Below are positions 35,001 to 48,864 of a stretch of DNA of 64,000 bases, one piece after another. Position 1 is the stretch's first letter. Every line of letters starts with the position of its first letter. Location of the stretch: NCBI GenBank assembly GCA_024138025.1, contig JAMXBD010000114.1:868001-932000 (forward strand), read 5' to 3'. Source of the DNA: Combretum micranthum (lineage: Eukaryota > Streptophyta > Magnoliopsida > Myrtales > Combretaceae). Both the position numbers and the translations under genes were made by a program. Below the pieces are notes generated by a model that was not told where the DNA came from, ran no database searches, and saw nothing but the letters and a program-made list of their open reading frames with translations.

Positions 35001-38000
35001 AGTCCCAAAGCCAGCAAGCAGGTCCAAAAGCTATTTATACCTCAGGGACATGATATTCAATCTATAAAATTACATGTCATGCATTCACCATAAAGACATC
35101 ATGCACAACAACATCATAGACTTTAACATTGCTTTGATAAAGCATAATATGATGTAGAAGATTCTTGTCAAGTGTTATAACTTGATTCTAATAGTATAAG
35201 CATCCTATTTGTTTTGGTTGTCATTACAAAACGAGGGGAACATGAAAAAGGGTTGGGTTTCTAGGATTGGAAAAACTGAAATTCCTGGATATTACATACT
35301 TTGTGGAGATAATTTTATAATGCAGCAAATATACAAAATTCAACAAGTAAAAGAATGTGCCACAACAGACATGAAGTCATTGTGCCATTAAATTTCTCAG
35401 TTCAGTTATGTGGGAAGACAGCATCATCAGATCCTCTTCTTTGATAGAGTTACTTCAAGTTGATTGGCAAAAAAAGGATAGCTACTTGGAAATGCAGAGA
35501 ATGGCAAAAATATCAGAATGGTAGATGGATAATTGATATCCGCTAAAAATTTCAACTGATAAAGTTAGGGGCTGTGCAGAGGTCTCACCATGCGCAGACC
35601 TGAAAGGGACATTTGAAGATTAAAAGGTTGAAATAGGTTGTATGGTGCAGCCACAGATGACACCAAAATCTTGGCACTTGCTTGTTCTTGCAAGCTGCTA
35701 ACAGATCCTCTAAAAACAGCAACCTGTCATCAAGCATACAAAGATTTTTATTGAGTTCAATTGGACATTCCATTGCTATTCATTATTACAAAACATTGAC
35801 TAAAAGATTTAGGAACATTTTCCTTCAATGTTCTATAATAACACTAACAAACTTCAGATGACATTATTGAAGTGATTTATATCTAGTCGGTACTCCAACA
35901 TATGCTACTTATACCAGTCAAAGACTGGATTTTTCTTATTTATGGTATGTCTAGATATAGAGGCCCAGCTATTGCTTGCACTCCACAATATAGCTATAAC
36001 AGAGAGGCAAAACTACCTACCGCATCCAGATCGATTTGTGCAAACACAACTTCCACATCTCTTAAGAAAATTGGGAGCCTTGTGCAACCACCTCACCATT
36101 GACAACAACACATGAACAACCGAATTAAGAGACAACAGATAATTCATACAACCAATGGGGAGCCGCATTCTGTGTACGGGAAATAAATGCATGGAAAAGA
36201 AGAATGGCACCAGCACACAGTATTAGAGTCTGTAATATGTACCATAATATAGACAGCTGCCATCACATCCTTGTTGATTACTGTACATGTAAACTCCTCC
36301 ACATTAATAAGTTGCACCTATTAAAGCACGAAGGCAGACATCAAGTTTCAAAGTTGATGATGACTCCCACTTGCATTCATAAAAACTTCTACTCTGTTCA
36401 ATGCAAGTTCTGCATGAGGAGGTATAGAGGAGGAGTTCTTCACAAGCTTCTGCAGCAACATCACTAGAAAATATTCAAAAGAAATTCAGCATTATGGAGC
36501 TGGTTATTAGAAGGGACTACCTAATATCACTTTACTATGAGTTCTGTCCTGGTCATCTATTTACTTGGAAAATGTGTTTGAAATCACTCTAATCACTGTA
36601 TGTCCTGCATTTCATAATCTTCAAGATAAAAATTCATCTCATCACTCCATTTCACAAGAACTAAAAGAGATGAGAAGAAGCTAAGTTGAATCTTAGAACA
36701 AGAGGTATCACAACAAGCAGTAACTCACATATCCAAAAATCGAATATAGCCATATCCAAAGGGGACTGATTTCTGTGACAGTGCTTCAGAAATTTCATTA
36801 GGGAGCTGGAAGTCCTCAAGCTGGTTCTTTTGCTTCCATGCAGTAAACCATCTAAGCTCCCTATAATTTCCATCATTTGCAAGCCACATCTTTGAGAATA
36901 TGATAATTTTTCTGTTCATACAAAGCACTTGGCAATTGTACCACTCAGATCCTTTTAATAATGGGCATGCCAATACTGCATAATATCCCATCAGTCCAAT
37001 CACCAAGTAAAATTTCCGTCAGACATTCCCATTTGTGAGAATTTCAACCCAACCATCAATGAAGATTGTTAAGAACAAGAATCAGATGGACGATAGCATA
37101 TTAAAATAAGTCTAAAGCTTGTGTGTAAATGAAGTTACCATCATTTTTCTAATTTGAGAAATGGAAAGCAGCATATGAAAAGTTATTTGTCTTAATATTA
37201 TCTGGAAATTATTTAACCAAAACAAAATATTATCTGGAAATTCTATCCATCAATTAAAAGATCATGCAGTACTACTTCCAAAAACAAGTTCTCAAATTAA
37301 GTCATGTTTACAGAACATCGTTTTCAGTTGCAATCACCTAATTCTCATACTGAGGGAAAGGTAACCACAAAAACTTGATATGCTTTACAAGTAGTATATC
37401 TCACTAAGTGGGCAATGCTCAATTTAGACACAAGAAGGGGGGAGAAGATATTAATGCCGGGAGAATAAGGCCAGAAGGAGGATTGTTAATATCAAACACA
37501 ATAATCGCTTCAATTTTGGAGTTACATAAATTAGATAAAACATGCTTTTCACCTCTTTCTAACGAGTTTTCCATAGCCTAATCACCCATTAACCATTGGA
37601 ATGTCAATTTCACTTGGAAAATGACAAAACCATTCACTCAAAAGCAAGTGACAATGAGATGATGCAGTAGTTCTTTGTGAAGGAGCATAAAATTTTCCAT
37701 CATCAAAATCTACATGAAGGTGTACAAACTGAGCAGTCAGAACTATTATACTGTAAAAGAGGTGATGAAACATACTTAACACCACCATACATAACATGGT
37801 ATTATTGTCAAGTTCATCACAATTGAATAACTTGCCTTCGTTATTTAATATAAACATGGCCCATCTCAAAACTAGGGATAAAGTTTGTCCAACCCTATTT
37901 AATCTCTCGTGCATGTTCCAGCCAATCACATTCTACTATACTCGATAATTTTTAAATTCGGAAGCTTTGCTTTTACCCTTTTATTCATTCATCACAATCT

Positions 38001-38214
38001 GGGTCTGTTTGGATAGTCTGCTTTTTATCTGTATCTGTATCCTTTTCAAATAATATATGTAAATATATATGATTTGTATCTATATTTTATCTATATTTGA
38101 TCTATTTGATTTTTTGATGAGAACTACCAACATTTTTTTATCTATACCTATTTTTGATAAATAATTTGTTAGAAAAAAAATGTTTATCTGCGAAAAAACC
38201 AAACAAACAAACCC
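38001..38214. mobile_element. Tourist-like MITE, copy 2
   Basis: 214 bp, starting GGGTCTGTTTGGATAGTCTG and ending CCAAACAAACAAACCC. The interior matches 21071-21302 (TATCTGTATCTGTATC, TTTTGATGAGAACT, TTGATAAATAATTTGTTAG). No clear TSD. It lies in the first intron of the NAD synthetase pseudogene. Confidence 0.75.
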
Positions 38215-39223
38215 CTCAAACAAGATGATAAATTAATAGCAAAGGATAAAAATTACCATTCTAATCCAAGTAAGCAACAAATGAATATATAACACTTCAT
38301 TATTTAACTTAAAATCAACCCAATAGCCAAAACAAGATGATGAAACAGTATCCAAACAAAGTTGCAAATTTATAAAAGGTCTTCACAACCATTATCAGTA
38401 ACTTCCACTACTACCATCACCATACTAATTCAGCCAAGAAACATATATACATATATATGCATACATATCTATATGAATACAACTCTCCATTACTTGATTA
38501 AAACTCGACCCAGCAGCCAAAAATGAATAGCACCAATAAAGTTTCAAACTTTACACATAACTAAGAGGGTCAATTCTCAAAATATTGCCTTTATAGCGGC
38601 AAAGGTTTCGATGTTACTAACACGCCACATGATCGAATTACTCCTCCGAAGCCCGTACTAGCAAATCTCTACTTCTAGTATCACCATTCAAATTCATTTA
38701 TTGGATGAATATATCACTATAACCCTTCACTGCTCAAACCAAACACGACCCAGAATCCAAAACAAGATGATAAATAAATTAAATATAGAAAATTGGAAAA
38801 TTACGCATGAGTGATGGTGTCGAGTTCCAAGAAATGGTCTTCACAACCATACCCAGTAACTTCAAGTTCAGGTCCAAGCCTAATAACAGCACCAGCTGCT
38901 TTGAATTTTTCGATGGATTCCTTAATGTTTTTCAAATTACAATCAAAATCCATTGCCCATTGGTTCAAATTACATGTCGCCACTTTCAAAAGCCTCATTG
39001 TTATATTCAACAACCTTAAAAAGCAAGAACACCCAGTTGATGTTAAAGAATAAAGGAGCCAGGTTTTGGAGCTTGAGGAGGCGAGAAGTGGAGAGAAAGC
39101 CATGGAGGAAGATGGTGTGTGTAGGGGAGAGAATAGGTAAGAATGGGAGAGGCTTGTGAAATTGGAATAGAGGTAGAGGATTACTGGCAATTGAAATTTC
39201 GTTAAAAAACGAAAGCTTTTCAT

Positions 39224-40663
39224 GGCATCTAAGACTATGTTAAAGGGTTGGTTCGGTTTTTTTTTTTTTTTTTACTTGTAAAACTAAATCAGATTCTAAT
39301 TTACAGCTTGATTTTTTTTTAACCCCAAATTATAAATTAAAAATGTTATTAAATCATTAAATAACGATTTGATTTGATTTAATTGGATTATGGATTAAAT
39401 CAAAATTTTAAATAAAAATTTTATTTATTCTAATTTTTTCACATTTATGTAGATACTTAAATATTTATATCTCTTTATAAAGTTTATATTATAAACCATG
39501 ATAAAATACTTTATAAATATATTGTACTTTAATCTATAATCCTCTATAAAATTAGTTATCCATCAATAAAATATATTCACTAACCAATATAAATAAGTGA
39601 TAATTTTTAATTTTTAATAGAACTATCAAGTCAATCATCTATCAATAAATTTACCAAAATAAAAAATCATCTATCAACAAAAGTCATCAATAAAATGATC
39701 CACTGATAAAATACAGAAAATAATTAATACATAATAAGAGTTTATAACTAAATACATAAATTTCGTATTTTATAAAATTAAAAACTATTAAAAAACAATA
39801 GTTCATCATCAACAAAAATATATCATGAGACTAAAAAATAAATTTAAAAATAAACAAGTTGATTTTAATAAATATTTGCAAAATAATAAATATTAAATGA
39901 AATCATATTAACAAATATAACATTTAATCAATTATCATACAAAATCTATAGTTACAACTTATAAGTAAAATATTATTATATTTTTCTAAAATGATTTGGT
40001 TCGATTTTACGAATTAGTTTGGTTCACCTTTCAAATAAAATATAAATTTACAGATTGATTCGGATTGAAAAATTTTAAACTAAATTGTTAAAAAAAATCA
40101 TATTATCAGTTTGGCTTGGTTCAATTATGGATTGATTTGGTTCGATTAGTTTTTTTTTTTTTCCCCTATTCCTAATGCTTGGGAAAGATCAAACTAGGAT
40201 AAAATTCCCTTTGGGGAATAATAGGAAAGTAAGATGGGAAAATGGAGTGAAATTGATAAAAAAAAAATGATAATAATAATAAAGGGTATCCTCTTTTCTT
40301 TGCTGTTAAAGAAGAATGACAACATAATTAAATTCTTTATTCCAGAAACAGATAAGCCATCCTATATATATATATATATATATAGAATCGCAAATAAGTC
40401 AAAATATGGCATTAATAGAATTTAAATTCGAATCTCATATAATTTTAAATATCTAGTACTGGTAAAGCCATTTCAATGCTTAGTACAGAAGAAGCTAGGA
40501 ACAGCATGGTTCCATTACCTCTGCCATGCACCAGCTTCTTTCCAGAGCACATATCCTCCACTTTCTTCATACTTCACATATCCAACATGGAACCTTTTGG
40601 ACAAATTAATCAAATAGAATTAAATTCTGGACAGCACATTAATCACGGAAAAGGAAATTAATA

Positions 40664-40696
<33 letters not shown>

Positions 40697-41089
40697 TTAC
40701 AAAAATACCATTATAATGAAAATAATCCCAGAATTAAGTAAGTTGATCTCATTTCTTGAAGAGACGGGGTTATAAATGAGAGATGAGGTTAGTATATCTT
40801 ACAGTGACCTCATCTCTTCTCTATTTCTACAATTTTTTTTCATATGATGAGATTTGTAAATTTTTTTTAAAAAAGTTACCATTTTTTTCCCTAATCAATT
40901 AATCACATTGCAATCCCACTTTTAGATGATTCTATTACCACTTGAATTCTCTTCCAAATAATTCTATTACCCACCTACAATGACATTATAATATATAAAT
41001 AAATATTTTATAATGAAAGGTAAAAGCGTTATTTAATATAAAATAAGAGGATTTTATGGTCTGCCTTAATATACAATTTGATGCTTTTT
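39224..41089. other. AT-rich DNA upstream of the NAD synthetase pseudogene
   Basis: From about 39240 to 40190 there are several TTTGGTTCGATT-like strings in both halves, suggesting an old AT-rich inverted-repeat element, but I could not set ends or a TSD. (TA)n runs lie at 40361-40382 and 40661-40685. No gene was seen. Confidence 0.4.
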
Positions 41090-41926
41090 CAAATGGTAGA
41101 TATGTGATGGAAGATCGAGAGGCGTAAGGGGATATGCCGGCCTTCTTCTTCAAAGCCACTAGCATAAGCCTATTTCCTACCAGCTTATAGCCGGCCTACA
41201 TAAAGAAAAATTAGATCCAAGAGCTCTAAGCGCCAACCTTCTTTCCTAAGCCCCTAACCTTTTTTTCTAAGTCGTCAGCCTTTTCTATTCGAGAGATTAA
41301 AGGGTTTTTCATGTTTTCTTTATAACCTCCTCTATTCTCCAAAGTCATTTCTAAGCTTAGATTTCTCTCCAAAACCTCTCTATAGATGATCTTAGCATCA
41401 AAAGAAATCAAGAACCAAAATCAAGGTAAGTTTATCCTCTTCAATTCGTTAAAGATTTAAAGGGAATGATCTTTCCCTAAAGTTTTCCTTTGGATTTTAA
41501 AAGGAGAATTGGAGAAAAACCCTTAGTTTTGTGGGTGATATATGCTCTACAATCAAGAAGGATCAACATTCAAAATTCTAGGTAAGTGTGAATCTTTTCT
41601 ATCCTTGTGGTGATATAAAAGAGTAAATTTTCTAAGTATTGCTTGAATTATATTGAAGGAAGTCAAGTTTTAGAAGAAACCCTAAATCAAGGATTTGAGA
41701 ATTTGTGAATCACAATCTAAGGAGGAAGGTGTATATAAACCTAAAATTATAGTTCCTTTCAAATTAGGGTTTGGATGATGATAAGAATATTATTGTTTTA
41801 TGGGATCATGTTTTGAATTAGTTTTTATTTTATGATAAGGTGTAGCTGGTGAATTAGGAGTCCTGCTCCTAGAAAGCTAATTCTGGTACGAACTTATCTT
41901 GTTTGCTACTTTGATTGGTAAGATTT
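41090..41926 (+). mobile_element. Possible gypsy LTR fragment
   Basis: Leader-like sequence with repeated AGGTAAGT-type strings (41425, 41581) and a TATATAAAC box near 41731 resembles the downstream part of a plant gypsy LTR. It abuts long LTR copy 3. Ends were not found. Confidence 0.3.
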
Positions 41927-44900
41927 TGTAATACCCTAAACTTAATTAAGGCATTACCGCCACAAATAATAGTTAAGTGTATTACACGCTCAGGCTTTTT
42001 TGGAAAGATATGTTTATATTGAACATTGCTAGCCGATTTTAGTTTATGAAATCATTTGCTTAGATTTCCAATCTAACTAGATTTATAAAATCATTTTATA
42101 ATCTACCCTTTAAGGTAGATCTTTATCTTCAAAACATTTAGACTCCACAGGTCCCTTAAAGAATATTATAGATTTCAAAATGTAAATCCAACTCTTAAAA
42201 CATAAATAAAAACAAATACAAGTGATATCCACGGCCCTAACCCGCATCACTCATCAAACATCGCCCAAAACCCAAGCTAAGCATCATCGCATCAACCATC
42301 ATCAACAACATCATCATCTTCATCATCAACTACATTATCATCATCACCAAATCAAGGCCATGAAAAAGAACAATAACAACAACAATGAGCCGAAGCTTAG
42401 CACACAATAACACAAGTACACATGGAATGACCCACAAGCCTAGCTAGATGCAATGCAAAAACAAGAAGTTAATTATCTTTAATTAAAAGTAAACAAATCA
42501 ACATCAGATCACTCACTTTTCGAGACAAGCCAATGGGAATCTAAGATCCTGAGTAATGCTCTTGACACTCAGGGGGTTGATATAGGTAGTTCGAATCCCT
42601 ATATCTCCTAGATGACATATCCGAAAACGAGAAAATAGCTTCATTTATGGGTCACAGGCGCTACCTGACTCTACTTAAATTCAGTCTACAACATGAATAT
42701 AGTTCAGTCGTTCCCATAAACGTTAACTAAATCATGGTATTTCCCTCCAAGTTTAAACAAACATTACACCGATACCGTTTGTCCGATCAACTACTCGTTG
42801 TACCACTTATGAAAGTCATATTTCAATGACAGGGGTGGCCTAAGAACCTAAACTACCATGCCATCTTAGGACAAAGTATCGCTCCTCAGACCAGATACTG
42901 ATCTTCTACTCCAAGGCAAGAATCGGATTTCAATGGCAAAAAACACAACCAACACTCATCAATTATTAAGCTGAGTTTAAGTTTTAATTCATTTTTAGGA
43001 TGTTTATCCTAACAATCACCACACAAGTTACTATGTACATCTTATATGAAATCCAAACAAAGATAGATAGTAGGACAAAGTTATCTCTATGATAAATTAG
43101 AGGGTTGATTCAGGGGTAAACGTCTATTTAAGAAATTAAAATCACATAAGAACTTAAACTATACAAGAAATTAAACTAGTTAACCATTATCTCAAACTTT
43201 TACAACCATTATCTCAAACTTTTATTAACACCCTATTTGATTAGACACTAAATAGGAACTCCGCTATGGCTGCGAAGATCGCCCTCGCCAAAATACAGAC
43301 ACTTCTCATTTGTCTATCAAAGTATTTCTTTTCTCTTTGATTATAGTATTTTACTACAAAAACATCAACAAAACATTCATATTCCAAAAACATACAATTC
43401 CTAAGCAAATACACATTTGAAACAACATATTCCCTATATTAGACTAAGGTTTATCCTAACATATTAATCTAATCCAATTATTACTATTAAACTCATTTTA
43501 ACTTAATCATAACTAAATCAATTAGAGTTAATTATTTAATCCAATTACTAAGCCAAGATGATTAAACTTTATCAATCTAATCCATGTTAGCTTACTAATA
43601 GTAAGTTGGACTTAGATTGATTAACTAGATTCATTTTATATCTACGATTCATATTAACTTAAGTCTATGTTAACTTAATCTTAGCAAGTTAATTAATCTT
43701 AACCAATCTAATTAATTTACTTCATTCAAGTTCATTAAGACAAGTTGAACTTAGATTACTAACTAATTTCATTTTATATCTAACTCTATATATAATCAAA
43801 TTATTTATTAAGTCTTTAAGTTAACTAAACTCATGCTTAATCATATCATTCAATAAATGTAACACATCAAATTTCATTTATCTATCTCATTTTAGCTCAA
43901 AAAGATATTTTTATACTTAACTACACACTTTTAACTAGTAAAACAAGTTTTTAATTTTATTTGGAAAACGTAGGAGCTGGAAAGAAATAAAATTTCAGCC
44001 TTAATAGTTTTTGAATTTGCAAAAACTTAAAGCATAAAAGTTATAGATCTCTTTTAAGCTGTCCAACACAATCTAAATCACCTCAATCTGAGGTTAGATG
44101 AAAAAGTTATGAGTAATATATGAAACAATATTGCAGTAGAGATAACCAAATGGAGCCGTATGAAGGGTCGTTTTAACCTAAGGATTTTACTAAAAAATGA
44201 TCCAAGAGTACAATACCTCTCCAAATGGGTTGTTTCCAAGGCTGTTTGCTCTATACACTCTCCATACGGGCCATTTCCAACGCTGTTTGGACTTAGGAGA
44301 TTTGTATAAAAAGCTTCAGAACTTGCAACACCTCTTCATATGAATGTTTTAAGAGTCGTTTGGCCCATACACCCCTCTAAACGGGCCATTTGATAGGTAT
44401 TTAAGCTGTAATGTTCCCCTATTTTCAAACTCGATTTTTACCTACTTTTCACTTCTCCAACCTTACTCTAAGCTCTATAAACTTCATACAACATACTATA
44501 TACATTTAACAATTCAAAACACATATGAACTCCACTTCTCAACATCAAACAACTTCTTATCCATTTAACACATCAAACACCACCAATTCCTGCACACCTC
44601 ACAACTACTATTTGTCATCTTCTCCACACACCCACCCCATATCAAACATTAAACCAACATATTCATCAACTTCATCACAATTTCTACTTAAATATAACAT
44701 CAATTCATCATTATATGTAACAACAATAATGAAAATAAGAAAAACTACAACACTTATCTTTTTTTTTTTTTTTTTTTTTAGGAAACTCCACTTCTTGATT
44801 CTTTTCGCTACTACTTTATTTGTTGTTAAGGCCACTTCCAGCTTAATTCCTACTTAAATCTTGTTTTCCATCTTTGATTTCTCCCATATATTTGTTGAAT

Positions 44901-45468
44901 TTGAGATTTGGAGCTTAGGTTTTGGGGAAAGAGAGAAGGAGAAAGAAAGAGAAAAGGAAACAATGGAAAAAAGAAAGAAGAGAAAGAAGGCAGCAAATAA
45001 AGAAGAAAGAAAGGAAACAAAGCTTATATATAGGAATTATGAGATAATTTAACATAAACGTATTGGGCTAAAACTTTCAGATCAATATCTTTAGTTCTAG
45101 AGATATTTAGAAGATAATTTCAAAACCAATATGTTAGAAATTAAGAACTTAATTAGGGATTTAGTTTAGATCAAATTGATATTTAATTTGAGTTTAAGTT
45201 TAAGAACTGATATATTTAGGCAAGTAGATGAACTCGAATTTTATAGCGATTAAGGAATTGGAATTTAGGCTAATGTTTAAAGGTTTAAGAATCCTCTAAA
45301 CATTTTAATAACATGTTTAGAGATATAAGGATTGAAATATCAAATTTTAACTTAATTAATTACTAATCAAATTGTGGCAACTTGTCTAATTATTTCCTAT
45401 AATTCATTTGACTTATTTAATCTATCTAAGCTTAATTACTAACTTTGATGAAGGTTTGGGGTATTTCA
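41927..45468 (-). mobile_element. Long LTR family, copy 3: 3' LTR of a Ty3/gypsy element
   Basis: About 3.54 kb bounded by TGTAATACCC (41927) and GGGGTATTTCA (ends 45468), which form a short terminal inverted repeat. Reading the minus strand, the bases immediately upstream of the LTR start are a purine-rich tract preceded by GAGGACGAAATTC. That is the familiar pol tail/PPT junction of plant gypsy elements with long LTRs (Del/Tekay type). The LTR is therefore on the minus strand and is a 3' LTR. Open frames inside it (for example 44525-44857) are low-complexity and not genes. It is homologous to 7193-10270 and 20277-23000. Confidence 0.75.
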
Positions 45469-45510
45469 TTCTTCCTCTCTTATAAGAATTTCGTCCTCAA
45501 AATTTACTTA
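45469..45510 (-). other. Polypurine tract and end of a gypsy internal region
   Basis: On the minus strand, GAGGACGAAATTCTTATAAG runs into AGAGAGGAAGAA and then the LTR start TGAAATACCCC. Beyond about 45540 no pol sequence is recognisable, so the internal region is deleted or decayed. Confidence 0.7.
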
Positions 45511-48500
45511 ATATTTTTTGATAGAAGATACTTCATCTCATCCTTAAACTTTATTACTCAAAAACTTTTATTCTCTTTAAGATTTGTTCTTCCATTACGT
45601 TTTCGTTGCACACTCTGATCATTTTTCCTTTGAGTTTTGTTCTTATACTTAATTTAAAAGAAATTTTGAATTATATAGTAATCATTTATAGATTTCTAAT
45701 TGATATATGATGCATATGATTATTGTTAAAAAGTTTTCGAAATTCTAATTGATATTTTCACTATTTAGGAGTGTATTGAAATTTGGTTATAATTTTGGAA
45801 ATTGTTCTTATAAGTTAGATTTATCTATTAGCATGTATAGATACATATTTTCATCATTTTCGATTTTGTGAAATTTATGAAGATTTTGTGACATTTTCTT
45901 TGATCATAAACATTTAAGATTTTTCGTCATTCTCATTTTCACGAAACATATTGGATAAACATTGATTCACTTATCATTTATATTTTGATTTCAAAATTTT
46001 GGAAATCTTTAACAACAACTGATACTCCTTCGCATGGCCTTTTATCTAGGTTCTGTGCATTAGATATATCTGCTAGTAATGAAGAATCAAGATGGAATAG
46101 CAAATTCGCAACAACAGAATGATTTGTGGCCATATATGTCAAGATTTCTAGAATACGATGCAAAACCAATGGAGGAAGACCATCAACTAATTGAGATCGA
46201 CCATAAACAATATTTGACCAGCATCCATAAAGCCTCTGAGAATTTACTTCAGAAACGGCATTTGCTGAGCCTTCAGCTCCGGCTTGATAATATCAAGTAA
46301 AAGATGAACTAAAGTACAATAATAAAAAAAAAACGAAGAAGAACATAAATTGCAGGAAATAGAAGTGAAGCTGTATGAACTATAAAATGGGTTTGTGCAT
46401 GCTAGACTTTGAGCAATTTGAAGCCTACTAGATGTTTTTCGGATCTTTTGAATAACGATGAGTACATGTCATATATCAATCTTCAATCGATAAACTGATA
46501 AGGGGCAGCAATGTGACCAAGAGCCTATCCCAAATTTCATCGTCAAAGGAGCCACAAGGTATTAGCATTGAGCTAATGTACATGAATAAACCTTGTGAAG
46601 CAAGGAAAGGGGATAATTATATAGATTGAACGGAGAAGATAGATCTGCATAAAGAAGACCCTTTGTTAAAAGAGACTCGTCCACTGTCCAGTGAACTCGA
46701 AGACAATATGATTTTTGACAAAATATAAGATGGAGTGCACAATTGAATGATACGGCAGAACATGTATCAGATGATTTTGAATCACTTTGCGGTACTGATA
46801 CCAGGCTCCCACAACATAGTTTACTAAAAATATGCTTAGTTATGAGAGTTGTGCTAGATGGCAGTGCAACTAATTCATAACGCACACATGCTAGACAAGA
46901 ATTTTGTCATTCAAAAAAGGGTATGATTAAGGCCCAAATCCCTTCAATATATCCCGAAGGACTTTGGTCAGGGGCAAAATTATAGATGTATGAATCTGAT
47001 TATAAATGCTTTGAACTAATTTGGTATTTCATTTGGATTTAACTCTTTGGGCTAATGTGACAGAGCTTAAAGAGTAAGGCTCATATTGGGACGATCATTG
47101 GAGTTTTGGCATGGTAGGCTTCGAGTAGGACTCGTTGGAATTGGCCTGTCCAATTCCAACCTTTCTCAAATTGGCTCACATACATTACGAATGAAGGCCT
47201 CAATGGGACTGAGTCCATAAGGGAACCTATATCTGTATCCATAATGAGAGGAACTCATCTTAGCCATTGGTCGTTGGTTGTTTGTCTTATCTGACGAACG
47301 ATATCGACAGCTAGATTCCTATAAATACCCTTATTCTTACCTCATTTGGATAAGTGAAAATCTTGTACAAATGCCATCGTGCTGCCGGATTTCCATTTTC
47401 GTGAATCAATTACCTGACTTACTCAAGAACATACACGATTCCATAACACTTGGTAAGGTTGATGTTTTCTGGCTCCTCCACCTATCATAAATGTGTTAAT
47501 GCCTACTCCTCTTCTCTTCCCAATTCTCTCTTGATCACTCTCGTACGTGTTATTTCTCTAGGTCACGTATAGCATGAGATTCTCGCAACACACACGTGAT
47601 CGTATTCACATCCATATGGACCATACCCACACATAGTGAAAAGGTCTTCTAAGTCTCAACTTTGACATTATATATTAAATGAAAGATGCCTAAGCATTAT
47701 ATTTTAATCCTTCAAACTATAATTTTTTCATCTGAATCATTTCGCTCACTTGATTGTAATGTTTTATTAAGTGTTGATAAGCATATGGACACACAAAAAT
47801 TAACTTGGCAAATTATTATTATGTGATAATAGAAAAAGAAGCCAATTGACCTTTAGCAATGTTTGCCTATTGAGTAAGAAAAAATGGTTATACAAATATA
47901 ACATTAATTAATTAGTCTTATTCTCTATTTGAACCAAAAATAACTAAGCGTCATATATTATGATTTGGTTTTTCTTTTAATATCAAATTTAACCATATGA
48001 TTTGGTTTAAAAAAATTTCGTATTTGGTACGATTTGATGATTTGAACAATTTTTTTATTTTTTAAAATAAAATACATTATACCAAGATATTGCCATTATA
48101 TATTTCTTATCACTAATGCAATACAAACAATAATATTTGAAATTAATTTTTTTATCTAAATAAATATATAAAACTTATAGTGGAAAATAAATAAAATGAT
48201 AATTGTATATTAGTCTCATTCTATTAAATTATTATGAACTATAATGATATACATAATCGATACAATTAAATATAACTATCTCAATATGACGTGCAAATTT
48301 CAATTCGTTATGCTTTTAATGACCATATTACCAATTACATAAACCAATAAATAAATAATTAATAGAGGTGGACTAGTTCGTAACACAAAAAGAAAAAAAA
48401 AAGGAGAGAATGTTCAAAACATTAAATTTTAAGACTTTGAAAATTGATTTATTGTTGACACACCTCAATGACTGAAACATGACATGTCTAATATAGTTCT

Positions 48501-48864
48501 ATTCACATAAAAGATGCACATTTAATAAATTTTAAAAATAATTAAAACAAAAAAAAAAACAAGATGATTGAATTTTTATATTTTTAAATATGTAAAATAG
48601 TTTTGTCCAATTTAGGCTCTCGAACCTAACTTAAACCATTTATTCTTCGCCAAACTTAACAGCAAATTGAACTATTTTGAAAAAAAAAAAACTGAAATTA
48701 TGATTTTATCTAGTTTAGTTCGCAGTTTGTTCTCCTTTTTTTTTTTTTACAATATTATTTAAGACAGTTTGTATGAGAAAATGGAACTCGAGTCAATTTG
48801 TTAGGAGATTGATCTATGCAACTCAAACTCAATCACATGGGCTTAACTATTATATAAATTACCA
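45511..48864. other. Unresolved DNA, no supported gene
   Basis: Open frames at 46079-46300 (+), 46562-46885 (-) and 47278-47490 (+) show no domain I recognise. The stretch 46900-47640 is less AT-rich, has a TATA-like CTATAAATACCC at about 47319 and looks like an LTR or promoter fragment, without visible ends. The remainder is AT-rich. Confidence 0.35.

Larger units (their letters stand above)
31138..38998 (-). pseudogene. Glutamine-dependent NAD+ synthetase pseudogene, 13 exons
   Basis: Homologous along its length to plant NAD+ synthetase, which makes NAD from nicotinate adenine dinucleotide, glutamine and ATP in the cytosol. Exons as read: 38805-38998 (starts [14 protein letters not shown]), 36729-37032, 36243-36463, 36021-36121, 35600-35723, 34898-35061, 34537-34672, 34054-34191, 33316-33493, 32997-33153, 32644-32737, 31466-32168 (holds a MITE), 31138-31362 (ends VGSGDPKAGI). 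The N-terminal nitrilase-type glutaminase keeps its nucleophile context EACEEL. The synthetase SGGxDS ATP loop is destroyed by a 5-bp deletion near 34950. In-frame stops lie at 36304, 35035, 34923, 33376, 33331 and 32078. Frameshifts occur in exons 2, 3, 4, 6, 8, 9, 10, 11 and 12. Acceptors of exons 2 and 4 lack AG. Introns are retained, so it arose by DNA duplication or decay in place, not by retrocopying. Confidence 0.9.

Noticed and set aside
31138..38998. A functional NAD synthetase gene disturbed only by assembly errors
   Set aside because: Indels alone could be errors, but several stops are substitutions, the ATP loop is deleted, splice acceptors are changed and a MITE with TSD sits in an exon.
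38801..39223. N-terminal extension of NAD synthetase upstream of MRLLKV
   Set aside because: The frame is open for 75 more residues, but plant homologues start at [14 protein letters not shown] and the extra part is low-complexity and serine-rich. I placed the start at 38998.
42222..42410. A His/Asn-rich peptide gene
   Set aside because: It is a CAT/CAA microsatellite-like stretch within an LTR, not a gene.
44525..44857. A 110-codon Thr/Ser/Asn-rich protein
   Set aside because: It lies inside long LTR copy 3, is low-complexity, and ends in a poly-Phe run from a poly-T tract.
46079..46300. A short regulatory-protein fragment
   Set aside because: The frame has Gln/Leu-rich helices but nothing I could tie to a family; it was not called as a gene.
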